Below, in pieces: positions 1 to 7,426 of a stretch of 39,197 bases of DNA. The notes beneath the pieces are model-generated. The model did not search any database. It was not told the DNA's origin and saw only the letters and a list, made by a program, of their open reading frames with translations. How positions within the stretch are numbered: position 1 is the first letter of the stretch; each line of letters starts with the position of its first letter. The translations under genes and the position numbers were made by a program. The stretch comes from CAYVUV01 sp964455095 (GTDB taxonomy: Bacteria; Desulfobacterota; Binatia; HRBIN30; CADEER01), in assembly GCA_964455095.1 (NCBI GenBank), contig CAYVUV010000049.1, forward strand, positions 1-39,197. Reading direction: 5' to 3'.

Positions 1-403
1 GCAAGCTGTCGATGTCCGGCGGGCCGGCGGGCAACTCCGCATCGACATCGGTGAAGAAGGTGGAGGCTTCGCTGCCTGCGCCGGTCATCGAGATCATCTG
101 GCCACCGCCCTGTCCGAAGCGGAACCAGTGGACCGTTCCCGCCGGCAGATGAACCAGGGTCCCCGGTGTGCCGGCCATGGTCGTGTCGTCGATGCCGAAA
201 TCGACCTTGCCGCCGATCACGTAGAACGTTTCGTCCCACGGGTGCGAATGTGGCGGAGGGCCGCTTCCGTCCGGGCCTTCCTGAAGGAACACTTCGTAGC
301 CCTGCGTTGCCCCTTTCGATGCCAGGATGGTGATCTGCTCACCGACGACGTTCAACGAGCGCGGCCGACTCTGTGGAAAGACGGCGAATGGTTTCGTCGA
401 CAT
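1..403 (-). CDS. Cupin-domain protein (3' end outside window)
   Basis: Reading leftwards from the ATG at 401-403 gives at least 134 residues with no stop before the window edge, so the C-terminus is missing. Residues about 49-75 hold the cupin motif 1: GPPPHSHPWDETFYVIGGK, with the two His, the Glu and the closing Gly of the G(X)5HXH(X)3-4E(X)6G pattern that binds a metal. The motif 2 region follows (a PAGTVHWF stretch, with the expected His). A GGAG Shine-Dalgarno sequence precedes the start by about 6 bases. Small single-domain cupins include oxygenases, isomerases and regulators of many kinds, so no substrate can be named. It lies downstream of, and on the same strand as, the gene at 538-2586, separated by 134 bases. 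Confidence 0.85.
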   Translation of the reverse strand, partial: MSTKPFAVFPQSRPRSLNVVGEQITILASKGATQGYEVFLQEGPDGSGPPPHSHPWDETFYVIGGKVDFGIDDTTMAGTPGTLVHLPAGTVHWFRFGQGGGQMISMTGAGSEASTFFTDVDAELPAGPPDIDSL

Positions 404-537
404 AGGCTTCTCCATTGTCTCGGCACCCCGTACCCGGATCGCAGAGGCTTCCTAGCAATCCGCGCGCTGGCAGGCCAATCGAACGAAGCGGGACGCGCGG
501 CTGCTTCAACGCTTGGTGAGGCAGAGAGCACCGCCGG

Positions 538-2586
538 TCATTCGACGAGCAGCGCGCGGGCATCGAGCTCGATTCCCTTGAAGCCCCAATTGCGCGCTTC
601 CTGGACGAGGTGCGCCGTGCCGCCTGGGCCGTTGGGGTCGCGGTCGGGGTTGTACAGGGCGATCAGGGTGAGCCGACGGGCGTCGGTCGCCAGCGCGTTG
701 AACATCATCCACAAGTTGTTTCGCTGCCAGACGTCATAGCTCGGCTTGTCGGCGAGCCAGTCGGGGAGCACCTGGCTGTCCTGCAGCACGCGCGGGGGGA
801 CCCGCTCGCAGAGGCTGCGGTAGCGCTCGACCCACGCCGGGCCGCCGTGCTGCACGGAGGTGACCTGGAAGGCACTGACGGGCAGCGCGAGCATCAACTG
901 CGTCGGGACGCCCAGCGTCTGACACACCTCGTGGAACAGGATGTCGCCGCCGCATGCACCGCCGGCGATCCCGATCAGGGTGCTGTTGCCGCCCTGTAGC
1001 TCGGCGCGCACCGCCTCCTCGATCAGCCTCCGCGCAGTGGCCTCGGCCTTGGGCGTGGGCGGGAAGCGCCGCGTGTCCTTGGATCGGTCCGGCGCATCCA
1101 CCATGTGACCGGTGAAGAGGATGACCCGATCGGGGGCCTGCTGCGGCGGCTGGCTCCTACTGATGGCTTCGTCGACTATCGCCAGCACAGTGGAGAAGTT
1201 GGGCTCGAACAACCCGAGCTCCTGGAACAGCCCGAGGTTGCGGCGCGCGGCTTCGAGCGTGAACCAGTCCGCGCCGTTCAACGCCTCCCGGTACGCCTGC
1301 GCCACTCGCTGCGGCCGGCCGCGCACGGTCAACAGCATCAGGTCAGCGCGACTGCTGACCGCCCAGGGATCGGCCGCGCCCTCGCGCTTCCCCATGACCT
1401 CGTCCATCTCGAGCGTCAGCGTGAGCGAGGACACGAGCCGCGACGCGAGCTGTTGCCGCTCCTCGAGCGCGCGGGCCGCGTCGGCGTCCGCGTCAAACGC
1501 CTGCTGCCACTCCTGGGGGAACAACCCCGCTAGAGCGATCTGGCTTTGCAGCATGGCCAGTGCGTTGACGCCGGGATAGTGGGCGTTCAGGTCGGCACTC
1601 GCCGCCTTGAGATAGAGGCTGAGCAGCTCCGCGAAGTGGGCCGAGCGCAACGCCACGACTTGCCGCGTCTCGGGGGCCGCGGCGCGGAACTCGTCGATCC
1701 ATCGCGACTTGGCATTGCTGGCGAGCAGCGCCAGCACTTCGGCGCGATCGCTTGCGGTCGCGGCGGCGTCCAGGGCGCGGCCGATCGCCTGGTCCGAAAG
1801 CGCGAGGAGACTCTCGCGCCGGTCCGGCGCCTCGGCGAAGGCGAGGCGCTGGTAGATCGTCCCGAGGCGCTGGTTTGCACGCGGGTCGTTCGGTACGGCT
1901 GCTCTGAGCGACTCGAAGGTCTCCCGGGCGCCGGGATAAGCGCGCAGCTTGAACTGCGCCTCGCCGACCAGGCGCAAGCCTTCCTGGTCCCACTCGAATG
2001 TCCGGGCCTCCTGGGCGTACAGACGAAGATCGCCGCGCCGTCCGTCGCGTCGCGCCCTTTCGACGTCCTCGGCGAAGCTGCGCGGAACTTTCACCAACTT
2101 GCCGCGCTCGTGTGGTCGCAGGTCGGGGAGGAGCTGGAAGACCGGGCTGTTCGGGCCCTCCGACGCGAGCGTCGATCGGATAGCCTGGGCCAGCGCCTCC
2201 ACGGTCTTGCTTTCGGCGCCGGCCGGGTTCGAGGCGTCGTAGAGGAAGTAGCGATCCGTCTGGAGGTCGAACGGGTATTTGTGCGGCGTCTCGCTGCGGA
2301 TCATGAGCGTATGGCGCGGGCGCAGCGCGTGCCGGATCCCGAGTTCGTAGAACGCGTTCGCGTTGTGGATCGAGACATCGGCGATCACGAGATCGGCGAC
2401 CACCAGGAGCCGGAACATGTCCTCGCGGATATTCCCGGCGCGGCTGATCTCGCCGGTCGTGCCACCAGTGATGTCCACTCCGAGAACCCGCAGCCGGCCG
2501 AGTGCTTCCTGAATGAGCTCGCGCTCGACACGCTCGAAGTCGATACCTTCCTTCTCGCCAAACGGCCGCACGATGAATGCACGCAT
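538..2586 (-). CDS. Deoxyribosyltransferase-like / helical repeat / SLOG-like multidomain protein
   Basis: A 682-residue soluble protein in three parts. Residues 1-110 look like a nucleoside 2-deoxyribosyltransferase-type Rossmannoid domain, with the motif ADLVIADVS-x-x-NANAFYELGI (conserved Asp, and a Glu in the YELG signature). Residues about 150-480 are alpha-helical with TPR-like repeats, as in proteins annotated with the TRAFs-binding region DUF4071. Residues about 488-682 form a second Rossmannoid unit beginning VILFTGHMVD and containing a glycine-rich GIAGGACGGD loop, typical of SLOG/LOG-like nucleotide-binding domains. In published comparative work such domains occur in nucleotide-based conflict and signalling systems, so sensing or cleaving a nucleotide is plausible but inferred. 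A GAGGAG Shine-Dalgarno lies 5 bases before the ATG. No obvious partner effector is adjacent. Confidence 0.8.
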   Translation of the reverse strand: MRAFIVRPFGEKEGIDFERVERELIQEALGRLRVLGVDITGGTTGEISRAGNIREDMFRLLVVADLVIADVSIHNANAFYELGIRHALRPRHTLMIRSETPHKYPFDLQTDRYFLYDASNPAGAESKTVEALAQAIRSTLASEGPNSPVFQLLPDLRPHERGKLVKVPRSFAEDVERARRDGRRGDLRLYAQEARTFEWDQEGLRLVGEAQFKLRAYPGARETFESLRAAVPNDPRANQRLGTIYQRLAFAEAPDRRESLLALSDQAIGRALDAAATASDRAEVLALLASNAKSRWIDEFRAAAPETRQVVALRSAHFAELLSLYLKAASADLNAHYPGVNALAMLQSQIALAGLFPQEWQQAFDADADAARALEERQQLASRLVSSLTLTLEMDEVMGKREGAADPWAVSSRADLMLLTVRGRPQRVAQAYREALNGADWFTLEAARRNLGLFQELGLFEPNFSTVLAIVDEAISRSQPPQQAPDRVILFTGHMVDAPDRSKDTRRFPPTPKAEATARRLIEEAVRAELQGGNSTLIGIAGGACGGDILFHEVCQTLGVPTQLMLALPVSAFQVTSVQHGGPAWVERYRSLCERVPPRVLQDSQVLPDWLADKPSYDVWQRNNLWMMFNALATDARRLTLIALYNPDRDPNGPGGTAHLVQEARNWGFKGIELDARALLVE

Positions 2587-2749
2587 GGTTCTCCTCGTCA
2601 GGCGCGAGTTTGTGGACCCCCGCGCCGCGCGCCGTCCCTGTCTGGCTCGCGAAGCGGGATGATCCGCTCGTCCGAAAGACCCCTTGGCAGGGAAGTAGCA
2701 TCACGCGCGCGGTTGTCTTGCGCGCCGCGTGCATGCGGTGCTCAGGCTT

Positions 2750-3484
2750 TCAGGTTCCATACAGAGACCGCAGACGGCCGATGAATTCGGCGCCGAAATC
2801 TTCGAGCGCCTTCTTCCTTGATTCTGTCAGCGCGTTCTTGTCGCCGATGAGCATCGACGGTCCGGTCGTCTTGGTTTCCCCCTCCGCATCCGCCGTTGCG
2901 TAGAGGTAGCCGTTGCCAACATCCCACAGCGCGCCCTGCAGTATCATCAGCGCATCGACATTGGTGCCGGGAACGATCCAGCTCCCGACGATGGTGAGAT
3001 ACAGGAGCGAGAGAGGGTTGAAGTAGCGGTCTACTTGGCTAGCTCCCCGGATGATCAACACGGCGTCCGCTCCGTGCTGGGCAGCCTTGAGCCGCACACT
3101 CTTGAGATCGGTATCGGCACTCGCCGCATCGGAAATCAGGAACAGGTCGGAAACGATGCCCTCTTTTGTGAGGCGCTTCCGCCATGACAGAATCTCGGTC
3201 TTGTCCGCGTCGGTCCAATACCATGCACCCGGTCTCAGGCCGGAAGGATCGCCATAACTTGGCCCTCGCGACTCTGATTGCAGGTACACACCGAGCTTGA
3301 ACGGAAGGCGCAACTGCGGCTTGAGCTCACGAACGGCCTTGATGTCCTGCTCGGTGACCTGGAGTGGCTCGGTCGCCAGGCGTTCTCTGAGCGCACCGCG
3401 GTCGAAGCCCGTGGCGCAACCGCCGAGCGTCAGGACCGCGACGAGGACTCGCCAGCTCTTCCCGGCATACCGTGTTCGAGTCAT
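2750..3484 (-). CDS. Outer-membrane-type lipoprotein of unknown function
   Basis: A 244-residue protein with a basic N-terminus, a short hydrophobic segment and a lipobox ending LGGC, so Cys23 should be the lipidated first residue after signal peptidase II cleavage. Residue 24 is Ala, which does not signal inner-membrane retention. The body has an alpha/beta pattern, including a stretch GADAVLII followed by a hydrophobic LLYLTIVGSWIVPG and an Asp-containing strand (WDVGNGYLY). That arrangement resembles the rhombotarget-lipoprotein family from memory, but this is a weak recognition. The start has AAGGGGAG directly upstream, closer than usual. It is separated by 163 bases from the downstream gene, so co-transcription is possible but not shown. 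Confidence 0.8.
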   Translation of the reverse strand: MTRTRYAGKSWRVLVAVLTLGGCATGFDRGALRERLATEPLQVTEQDIKAVRELKPQLRLPFKLGVYLQSESRGPSYGDPSGLRPGAWYWTDADKTEILSWRKRLTKEGIVSDLFLISDAASADTDLKSVRLKAAQHGADAVLIIRGASQVDRYFNPLSLLYLTIVGSWIVPGTNVDALMILQGALWDVGNGYLYATADAEGETKTTGPSMLIGDKNALTESRKKALEDFGAEFIGRLRSLYGT

Positions 3485-3556
3485 CTCCCCTTACGCCCCC
3501 AACGCCGACGCTCAACCGCGCGGGCCGCTCCTCGCCGGCTCCGCATCGGCCCCCTT

Positions 3557-3671
3557 AAGGGCACCATTTCATCGCGAAAACGGTGCCCCTAAGCTTCTAG
3601 GCAGGCGATATATACGACAGTTGTCAAATCATTCTCAACACTTGCGCTGGTCCGACCCGGCGAAGGTGCCC
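3557..3671 (+). repeat. Long direct repeat, copy 1
   Basis: About 115 bases that reappear with roughly 80 percent identity by eye at 5905-6017. Shared blocks include GGGCA...CATTTC, GTGCCCCTA, GCTTCTAGGCA, TACGACAGTTGTCAAA and TTGCGCTGGTCCGACCC. The first 30 bases (3559-3588) are an imperfect palindrome with arms GGGCACC and GGTGCCC. The two copies flank the two-gene module at 3796-5443. Whether they are ends of a mobile unit or members of a dispersed family cannot be told from one window. Confidence 0.75.
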
Positions 3672-3707
3672 TCAACACTTGGGCTGGTCCGATCCGGCGA
3701 AGGTGTC
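3634..3707 (+). repeat. 37-bp tandem duplication
   Basis: Two adjacent 37-base units (3634-3670 and 3671-3707) both read CTCAACACTTG-G-GCTGGTCCGA with an ending GGCGAAGGTG, and differ at only a few positions. The first overlaps the right end of direct repeat copy 1. The pair lies about 90 bases upstream of the first gene of the accessory module and could be a local slippage duplication or a pair of binding sites; the sequence does not decide between them. Confidence 0.75.
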
Positions 3708-3795
3708 GGACTTGTTAGACAGCGGCCCGCGGTTGATGAATACTGTCACGCCAGTACCACTATGACAGAATACAGATAACGCAAGGGGGCCCGAA

Positions 3796-4677
3796 ATGGC
3801 CGGCAAGGAACTCGAGAAGGTGTTTCTGGAGGCAGCTGAGATTGCGAAGAAGCTCCCCAAGAACCTGCAGGAAGCCGGGTTCAACAGGGCCGTGGAGCAG
3901 ATTCTGGGCAAGGAGAAACCCGCGCTTGGCAGCCGTCAATCGCGAGGAGGAGGGCGCGCCAAGACGGACGAGATAGCGGATGACCGCAATATCGCCGAGC
4001 TCGTCGAGGCGATTGACCGCACGGCGTACCCAGACGTGGGCGCGACCGAGCGCGTTGGGGATCGAGCGCTGAAGGTTCTTCAGTTGGCACACCATGATCA
4101 CGACGTCGATGGGCTTACGGCGGGCGAGATCGCGACGATCTTGTCACGAAAGTTCCGACTTCCGACCAAGGTGAACTCCGTTTTGAAGGCGCTTGATCGG
4201 GAGACGAACACGGTCGATGTGCGGAGCGGCGCGGGCGCCTCACGGGTATTCCACATCATGGCTCCCGGAGAGTCGTATCTCGAGGGACTGCGCTCCGGTG
4301 AGGCCGTGGGCAGGGGGTGTCGCAGCTCGGCGCGCGGGACGACGAAGAAGGCGGGCGGGCGGAAGAAGGCCAAGGTAGAGAAAGCGGCTGCGAGGCAGAA
4401 GGCAACCGGCAAGATGAAGGTCGCCACCGAGAAGACGTCGACTCGCAAGAAGGTAGCTGGGCGGCCGGGGCCGAAGGCGGCGATCGGGCAGCTGTTGGGC
4501 GCGGGGTTCTTTCGCTCCGCTAGGACGATCTCGGAGATCCAGGAAGAACTCCAGCACCGTCGAGGGCACGGCTACTCGGTGCAGGAGTTGGCACCAGCAT
4601 TGGTAAGGTCGATCCGCGATGAGAGCCTCTCTCGCGAGCGAAACAGCGAAGGCCAGTATGAGTACAGCCAAGCCTGA
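3796..4677 (+). CDS. Double winged-helix protein with lysine-rich linker
   Basis: A 293-residue basic protein that I do not recognise as a named family. Residues 1-40 are helical (KVFLEAAEIAKKLPKNLQEA). Residues about 90-160 look like a winged helix: a TAGEIATILS helix-turn-helix, then a recognition-helix region (KVNSVLKALD) and a beta wing. Residues about 180-222 are a low-complexity Lys/Ala/Arg linker recalling histone H1 tails. Residues about 225-293 look like a second winged helix (RTISEIQEEL ... LAPALVRSIRDESL) closing with a wing strand. DNA binding is therefore likely. The coding sequence is less GC-rich than its neighbours. It overlaps the next gene by 20 bases from that gene's preferred start, so the two are probably co-expressed. 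AAGGGGG precedes the start by about 7 bases. Confidence 0.75.
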   Translation: MAGKELEKVFLEAAEIAKKLPKNLQEAGFNRAVEQILGKEKPALGSRQSRGGGRAKTDEIADDRNIAELVEAIDRTAYPDVGATERVGDRALKVLQLAHHDHDVDGLTAGEIATILSRKFRLPTKVNSVLKALDRETNTVDVRSGAGASRVFHIMAPGESYLEGLRSGEAVGRGCRSSARGTTKKAGGRKKAKVEKAAARQKATGKMKVATEKTSTRKKVAGRPGPKAAIGQLLGAGFFRSARTISEIQEELQHRRGHGYSVQELAPALVRSIRDESLSRERNSEGQYEYSQA

Positions 4678-5443
4678 AGTCACGCTCGATGTAACGCTCG
4701 GGGGGGTCGCTCCCGCGTTTCGCGGACGGCTCCTGAAGGCATACAACGGGCTGAAGACCGCGTACGTGGACGGCAATTTCGATGCGTGTGGTCTACGAGC
4801 GGGAAGGTTCTGCGAAGTGATCTTGCGCTGGGCGCAGGAGGAACTGACCGGGACCCACGCGCCGTTCGGAACGAAGCTCCCGAACTTTAAGGACGAGTGC
4901 GACAAGCTGGAGCAAACACCAAAGGCTGCAGGCCATGAGAGCGTTCGGATCCTCATACCCCGAGCACTGAGCCTCCTGTACACGTTGCGGAACAAGCGGG
5001 GGATTGGTCACGAAGGGGGCGACGTCGACGCGAACGCGATCGATGCTGCCACGGCCGTGCGGATCGCAGACTGGTGCGTTTGCGAACTGATCCGGCTCCA
5101 CTACTCGATCTCGCTGGAGGAGGCACAGGGCATTTGCGACGCAATCGCCGCGCGCCAGCTTCCGCAGATCTGGGACGTGTTCGGAAAGCGTCGGGTGCTG
5201 GATCCGAAGCTGAACTACGCCCAGCAGACCCTCCTTCTCCTCTACTCGAGCCCCGAGTTGGGAGTGCCGGCGGAGGATCTCGTTTCCTGGACCGAGCACT
5301 CCAATGCCGCCGTGTATCGCCGCGACGTGCTTTGGAGACTCCATAAGGCCCGAATGATCGAGTACGACCGGGACAATGAGATGGCGGCGATCTCACCCAA
5401 GGGGATCGAGAAGGTTGAGGCGGAACTCCTGCCTGGCTCGTAG
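4658..5443 (+). CDS. HEPN-like protein with C-terminal winged helix
   Basis: A 261-residue protein from the preferred ATG at 4658, which has GAAGG 5 bases upstream; an in-frame ATG at 4619 would add 13 residues. Residues 20-160 are predominantly helical. R111-N112 followed by five residues and H118 (RNKRGIGH) fits the R-X4-6-H motif of HEPN-fold RNases, with the usual polar residue after Arg, and is followed by the acidic GGDVD and a long helix. Residues about 185-258 look like a winged helix (VPAEDLVSWTEHSNAAVYRR, then a wing). HEPN proteins are common in toxin-antitoxin and antiphage systems; RNase activity here is an inference. The upstream DNA-binding gene may be its regulator or partner. 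A non-catalytic HEPN domain is the main alternative. Confidence 0.75.
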   Translation: MSTAKPEVTLDVTLGGVAPAFRGRLLKAYNGLKTAYVDGNFDACGLRAGRFCEVILRWAQEELTGTHAPFGTKLPNFKDECDKLEQTPKAAGHESVRILIPRALSLLYTLRNKRGIGHEGGDVDANAIDAATAVRIADWCVCELIRLHYSISLEEAQGICDAIAARQLPQIWDVFGKRRVLDPKLNYAQQTLLLLYSSPELGVPAEDLVSWTEHSNAAVYRRDVLWRLHKARMIEYDRDNEMAAISPKGIEKVEAELLPGS

Positions 5444-5748
5444 GTCTCGCGCCGGTGTTTGACACTGCGGGTCAGCCGCGCCGGCGAGCTGACACAAAAC
5501 GTCAACTGAAGCGCCCGGCAGATCGAGACGTCAGCCGGAGTCGTGGGTCGGACCAGCGCAACCCATTGGAATCGGTGGCCTTTAGGTCGATGCGGAGCGC
5601 GCCATCGCGGTTAGGCGGGCCATTCTGACCGCGAGAAGTGCCGCATGTCCAGTCGGCGTCTTGCGGCACCGACGCCCCCTCCTTCTCTGTTATCTGTCGT
5701 CGGCGATTCGGTGGCAGTTCGCTAGCGGTATCATCGCTGCCCTCCTAA

Positions 5749-5901
5749 CAGGTTGCTGAAAAACTCCTTTGGGGCCCCTCAGTCGTGGATTCCGACTCAC
5801 TGCGTCAATTCGTAAGGTATTGAAATGCAACAACTCGGGATTCTCGCGATCACGCCGAAGATGGTGATTGGGACCCCCTCAAAGAGGTTTTCAGCAGCCT
5901 G
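5749..5901. mobile_element. MITE-like element with CTAA target duplication
   Basis: A 153-base element with terminal inverted repeats: CAGGTTGCTGAAAAACTC at the left and, on the reverse strand, CAGGCTGCTGAAAACCTC at the right, matching at 16 of the outer 18 bases and continuing with gapped similarity into a TTTG-GGGG stretch. It is flanked by CTAA at 5745-5748 and 5902-5905, the expected 4-base target-site duplication. It is too short to encode a transposase. Tips of the GCTGCTGAAAA type are familiar from several IS families that make 4-bp duplications, but I cannot assign the parent element from sequence alone. Confidence 0.75.
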
Positions 5902-5904
5902 CTA

Positions 5905-6017
5905 AAGGGCATCATTTCGGCGCCGAAATAGTGCCCCTAGGCTTCTAGGCACACGGGATGTACGACAGTTGTCAAAGACTTCTTAGTACTTGCGCTGGTC
6001 CGACCCGTGAAGGGCCC
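5905..6017 (+). repeat. Long direct repeat, copy 2
   Basis: The second copy of the repeat at 3557-3671. Its first 30 bases (5907-5936) are a near-perfect palindrome centred on ATTTCGGCGCCGAAAT, better preserved than in copy 1. Its right part carries the same TTGCGCTGGTCCGACCC block (5990-6006). The MITE-like element inserted exactly at its left edge, duplicating CTAA. The repeat ends 11 bases before the stop codon of the minus-strand membrane protein gene, so the palindrome could act in 3'-end formation or mRNA stability; that role is a guess. Confidence 0.75.
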
Positions 6018-6028
6018 ACAAGGCGCAA

Positions 6029-6958
6029 CTACATTGGGGCACCACTTCCATCTACGCTGTGGCCCCGTTCGATCCAGTTATGGATGTTTTCGATGTCCTT
6101 GTTCAGGTCAAGAGCCTGTCGGGAGAGGTTTTCTGTATAGCGACGATAACTTGAGAGAGTTCCATCTCGATCTGCACCGATCGCCCTCAGGGCTCTATAA
6201 TGAGCAACCGCCACCGCTTGCCACATGACGGCACAGGAGTGAATCGAGAGGAGCCCTTCCTCCAGTATTCGCCGGCGAGCCGTAGTCTTCAGGATACGGA
6301 AGACTACGGCGACAAACATCAAGACGAAAATCGTAATGCTGCCTCCCAGTTGCAACACTCCGCCGACTCTCACCTGCCAACATAGGAAGAACAAGGGTAC
6401 GAGACCGAACCAGGCCACCATGTGTAAGACGGTGAGCATGTTGCCCAGGTAGGTTCCGGAGTGCGAGCCGGCACCGTTCTCAAGGAGGGACTCAGGTTCA
6501 AACCACTTGTAGCGGATACTATGATGCTTCCTGCAGAGAGTGTTCGTTCGCCAGTATCCGACCGTATACAGGTTTTCAAAGGTTGTTGCCTGAACGACCC
6601 TCCACGCCCGCATCGCCTCTTCCCATCCCAGCCGTCGCATGGAGCCGCTCCACCCATCTGCTGCCGACGCGCTCAGCCTCGCGGTGCGTTCCAAGTGGAG
6701 TTGGTAGCCGTAGTTGCGATTTGCAGTGGCGTACTTGTGAGTTCCAATCCGCGCAACAGAAAGGACCAGGACAATTATCAAGACGCTCGCCACAGCAACA
6801 ATGGGATTCTCTCTCTGATAGTTTACTATAAGACTTAGTGTCACCGTGCTGAAGGCGAGAGCCTGAAATGAATATTGGGTAAAGCAACCTTTTACCTGCG
6901 AGGCCTCCTCTCTAAGGAGCTTTATGAGTTCTGTTTCAGCCGCGTCAAGCTTTTCCAT
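6029..6958 (-). CDS. Four-TM membrane protein of unknown function
   Basis: A 309-residue protein. Two N-terminal membrane segments (about residues 32-47 and 52-70) are followed by a cytoplasmic-looking stretch with YATANRNYGYQLHLERTARL; a second pair lies at about 175-197 and 204-225, and the C-terminal third is helical and soluble. A 2TM hairpin followed by an amphipathic helix loosely recalls SLATT-type 2TM effector proteins, which associate with SLOG and nucleotide-signalling genes, but the family match is uncertain. GGAGG lies about 9 bases before the ATG. The gene is noticeably less GC-rich than the glycan locus to its right and sits next to direct repeat copy 2, consistent with acquisition as part of the accessory patch. 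Confidence 0.7.
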   Translation of the reverse strand: MEKLDAAETELIKLLREEASQVKGCFTQYSFQALAFSTVTLSLIVNYQRENPIVAVASVLIIVLVLSVARIGTHKYATANRNYGYQLHLERTARLSASAADGWSGSMRRLGWEEAMRAWRVVQATTFENLYTVGYWRTNTLCRKHHSIRYKWFEPESLLENGAGSHSGTYLGNMLTVLHMVAWFGLVPLFFLCWQVRVGGVLQLGGSITIFVLMFVAVVFRILKTTARRRILEEGLLSIHSCAVMWQAVAVAHYRALRAIGADRDGTLSSYRRYTENLSRQALDLNKDIENIHNWIERGHSVDGSGAPM

Positions 6959-7426
6959 TCAGCAGCACCTCCAAGTCGGGTCTTCTAGCGCCTACTCTGC
7001 AAATCGCTGTTCAAGGGCGTGCCCAACGCCTGCCTTCAGCGGCCTGTCGCGCGTCCGCTGCAAGGCTTGGTTCAGCATCTCGATCATCTCTCTTCATCGA
7101 TTTGTCACGGCGGTACGTGTGGCTCGCCTTCGTGCAATCACCACTGCTGCAAATTGGGACTCTTGGTGTCAGTGATCCATTCGATCATTCGTCCGGTTTA
7201 CCTGTGTGGGGAGTAGATAGTAGGGATGTTTGGCGGGTGTCAAACCTGAACGGAGGAGTAACGTTACGATGCTCGACGGTGCTCGGCAGACCGCGGCACG
7301 TTCGAGCGCGGCGGTGCGCCCTCGCACCTGGGCTCGCCACTGCCGACCGTTTCCGCGCCTGCGCAGTGGGTGAACGACCGAGCGCTGTTCCCCCGCGGCG
7401 GTGGTAGCTGGTAGAGTGCGGGCGCG
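6959..7426. other. Divergent intergenic region without a supported gene
   Basis: 468 bases between the diverging genes at 6958 (minus) and 7427 (plus), so promoters for both must lie here. A perfect 10-base palindrome GTAACGTTAC is at 7258-7267, directly after a GGAGGA sequence, and could be an operator or chance. The short reading frames inside lack both convincing ribosome sites and recognisable content. Base composition shifts from the less GC-rich patch on the left to GC-rich DNA on the right at about 7270. Confidence 0.5.

Larger units (their letters stand above)
3642..5561. mobile_element. Putative repeat-bounded two-gene accessory module
   Basis: A perfect 17-base inverted repeat bounds 1920 bases: TTGCGCTGGTCCGACCC at 3642-3658 and its exact reverse complement at 5545-5561. 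A third copy in forward orientation is at 5990-6006. The bracketed DNA carries just the two genes at 3796-4677 and 4658-5443, with no transposase or integrase. The match stops exactly at 17 bases on both sides, and no clear target duplication was seen next to it. It could be a non-autonomous element moved in trans, or coincidental clustering of a dispersed repeat. Confidence 0.4.
5444..6028. other. Non-coding repeat-rich interval
   Basis: No credible gene was seen here. The interval holds the right 17-bp inverted repeat (5545-5561), a hairpin with 8-base arms GTGCCGCA (5638-5645) and TGCGGCAC (5662-5669), the MITE-like element (5749-5901) and direct repeat copy 2 (5905-6017). It separates the plus-strand module from the minus-strand membrane protein gene, so the 3' ends converge here. 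No classical hairpin plus T-run terminator was found. Confidence 0.6.

Noticed and set aside
2782..2800. TTCGGCGCCGAAA in the lipoprotein gene, matching the centre of the palindrome at 5907-5936
   Set aside because: Only the short palindromic core matches and it is inside coding sequence; the flanking repeat sequence is absent.
5638..5669. Hairpin GTGCCGCA...TGCGGCAC as a terminator for the HEPN-like gene
   Set aside because: It is about 195 bases beyond the stop codon, has a 16-base loop and no T-run. It is mentioned in the interval entry but not called as a terminator.
7087..7110. Small frames of 26-34 codons in the gap at 6959-7426
   Set aside because: No conserved content, weak or badly spaced ribosome sites, and an immediately adjacent in-frame stop for the best minus-strand one.
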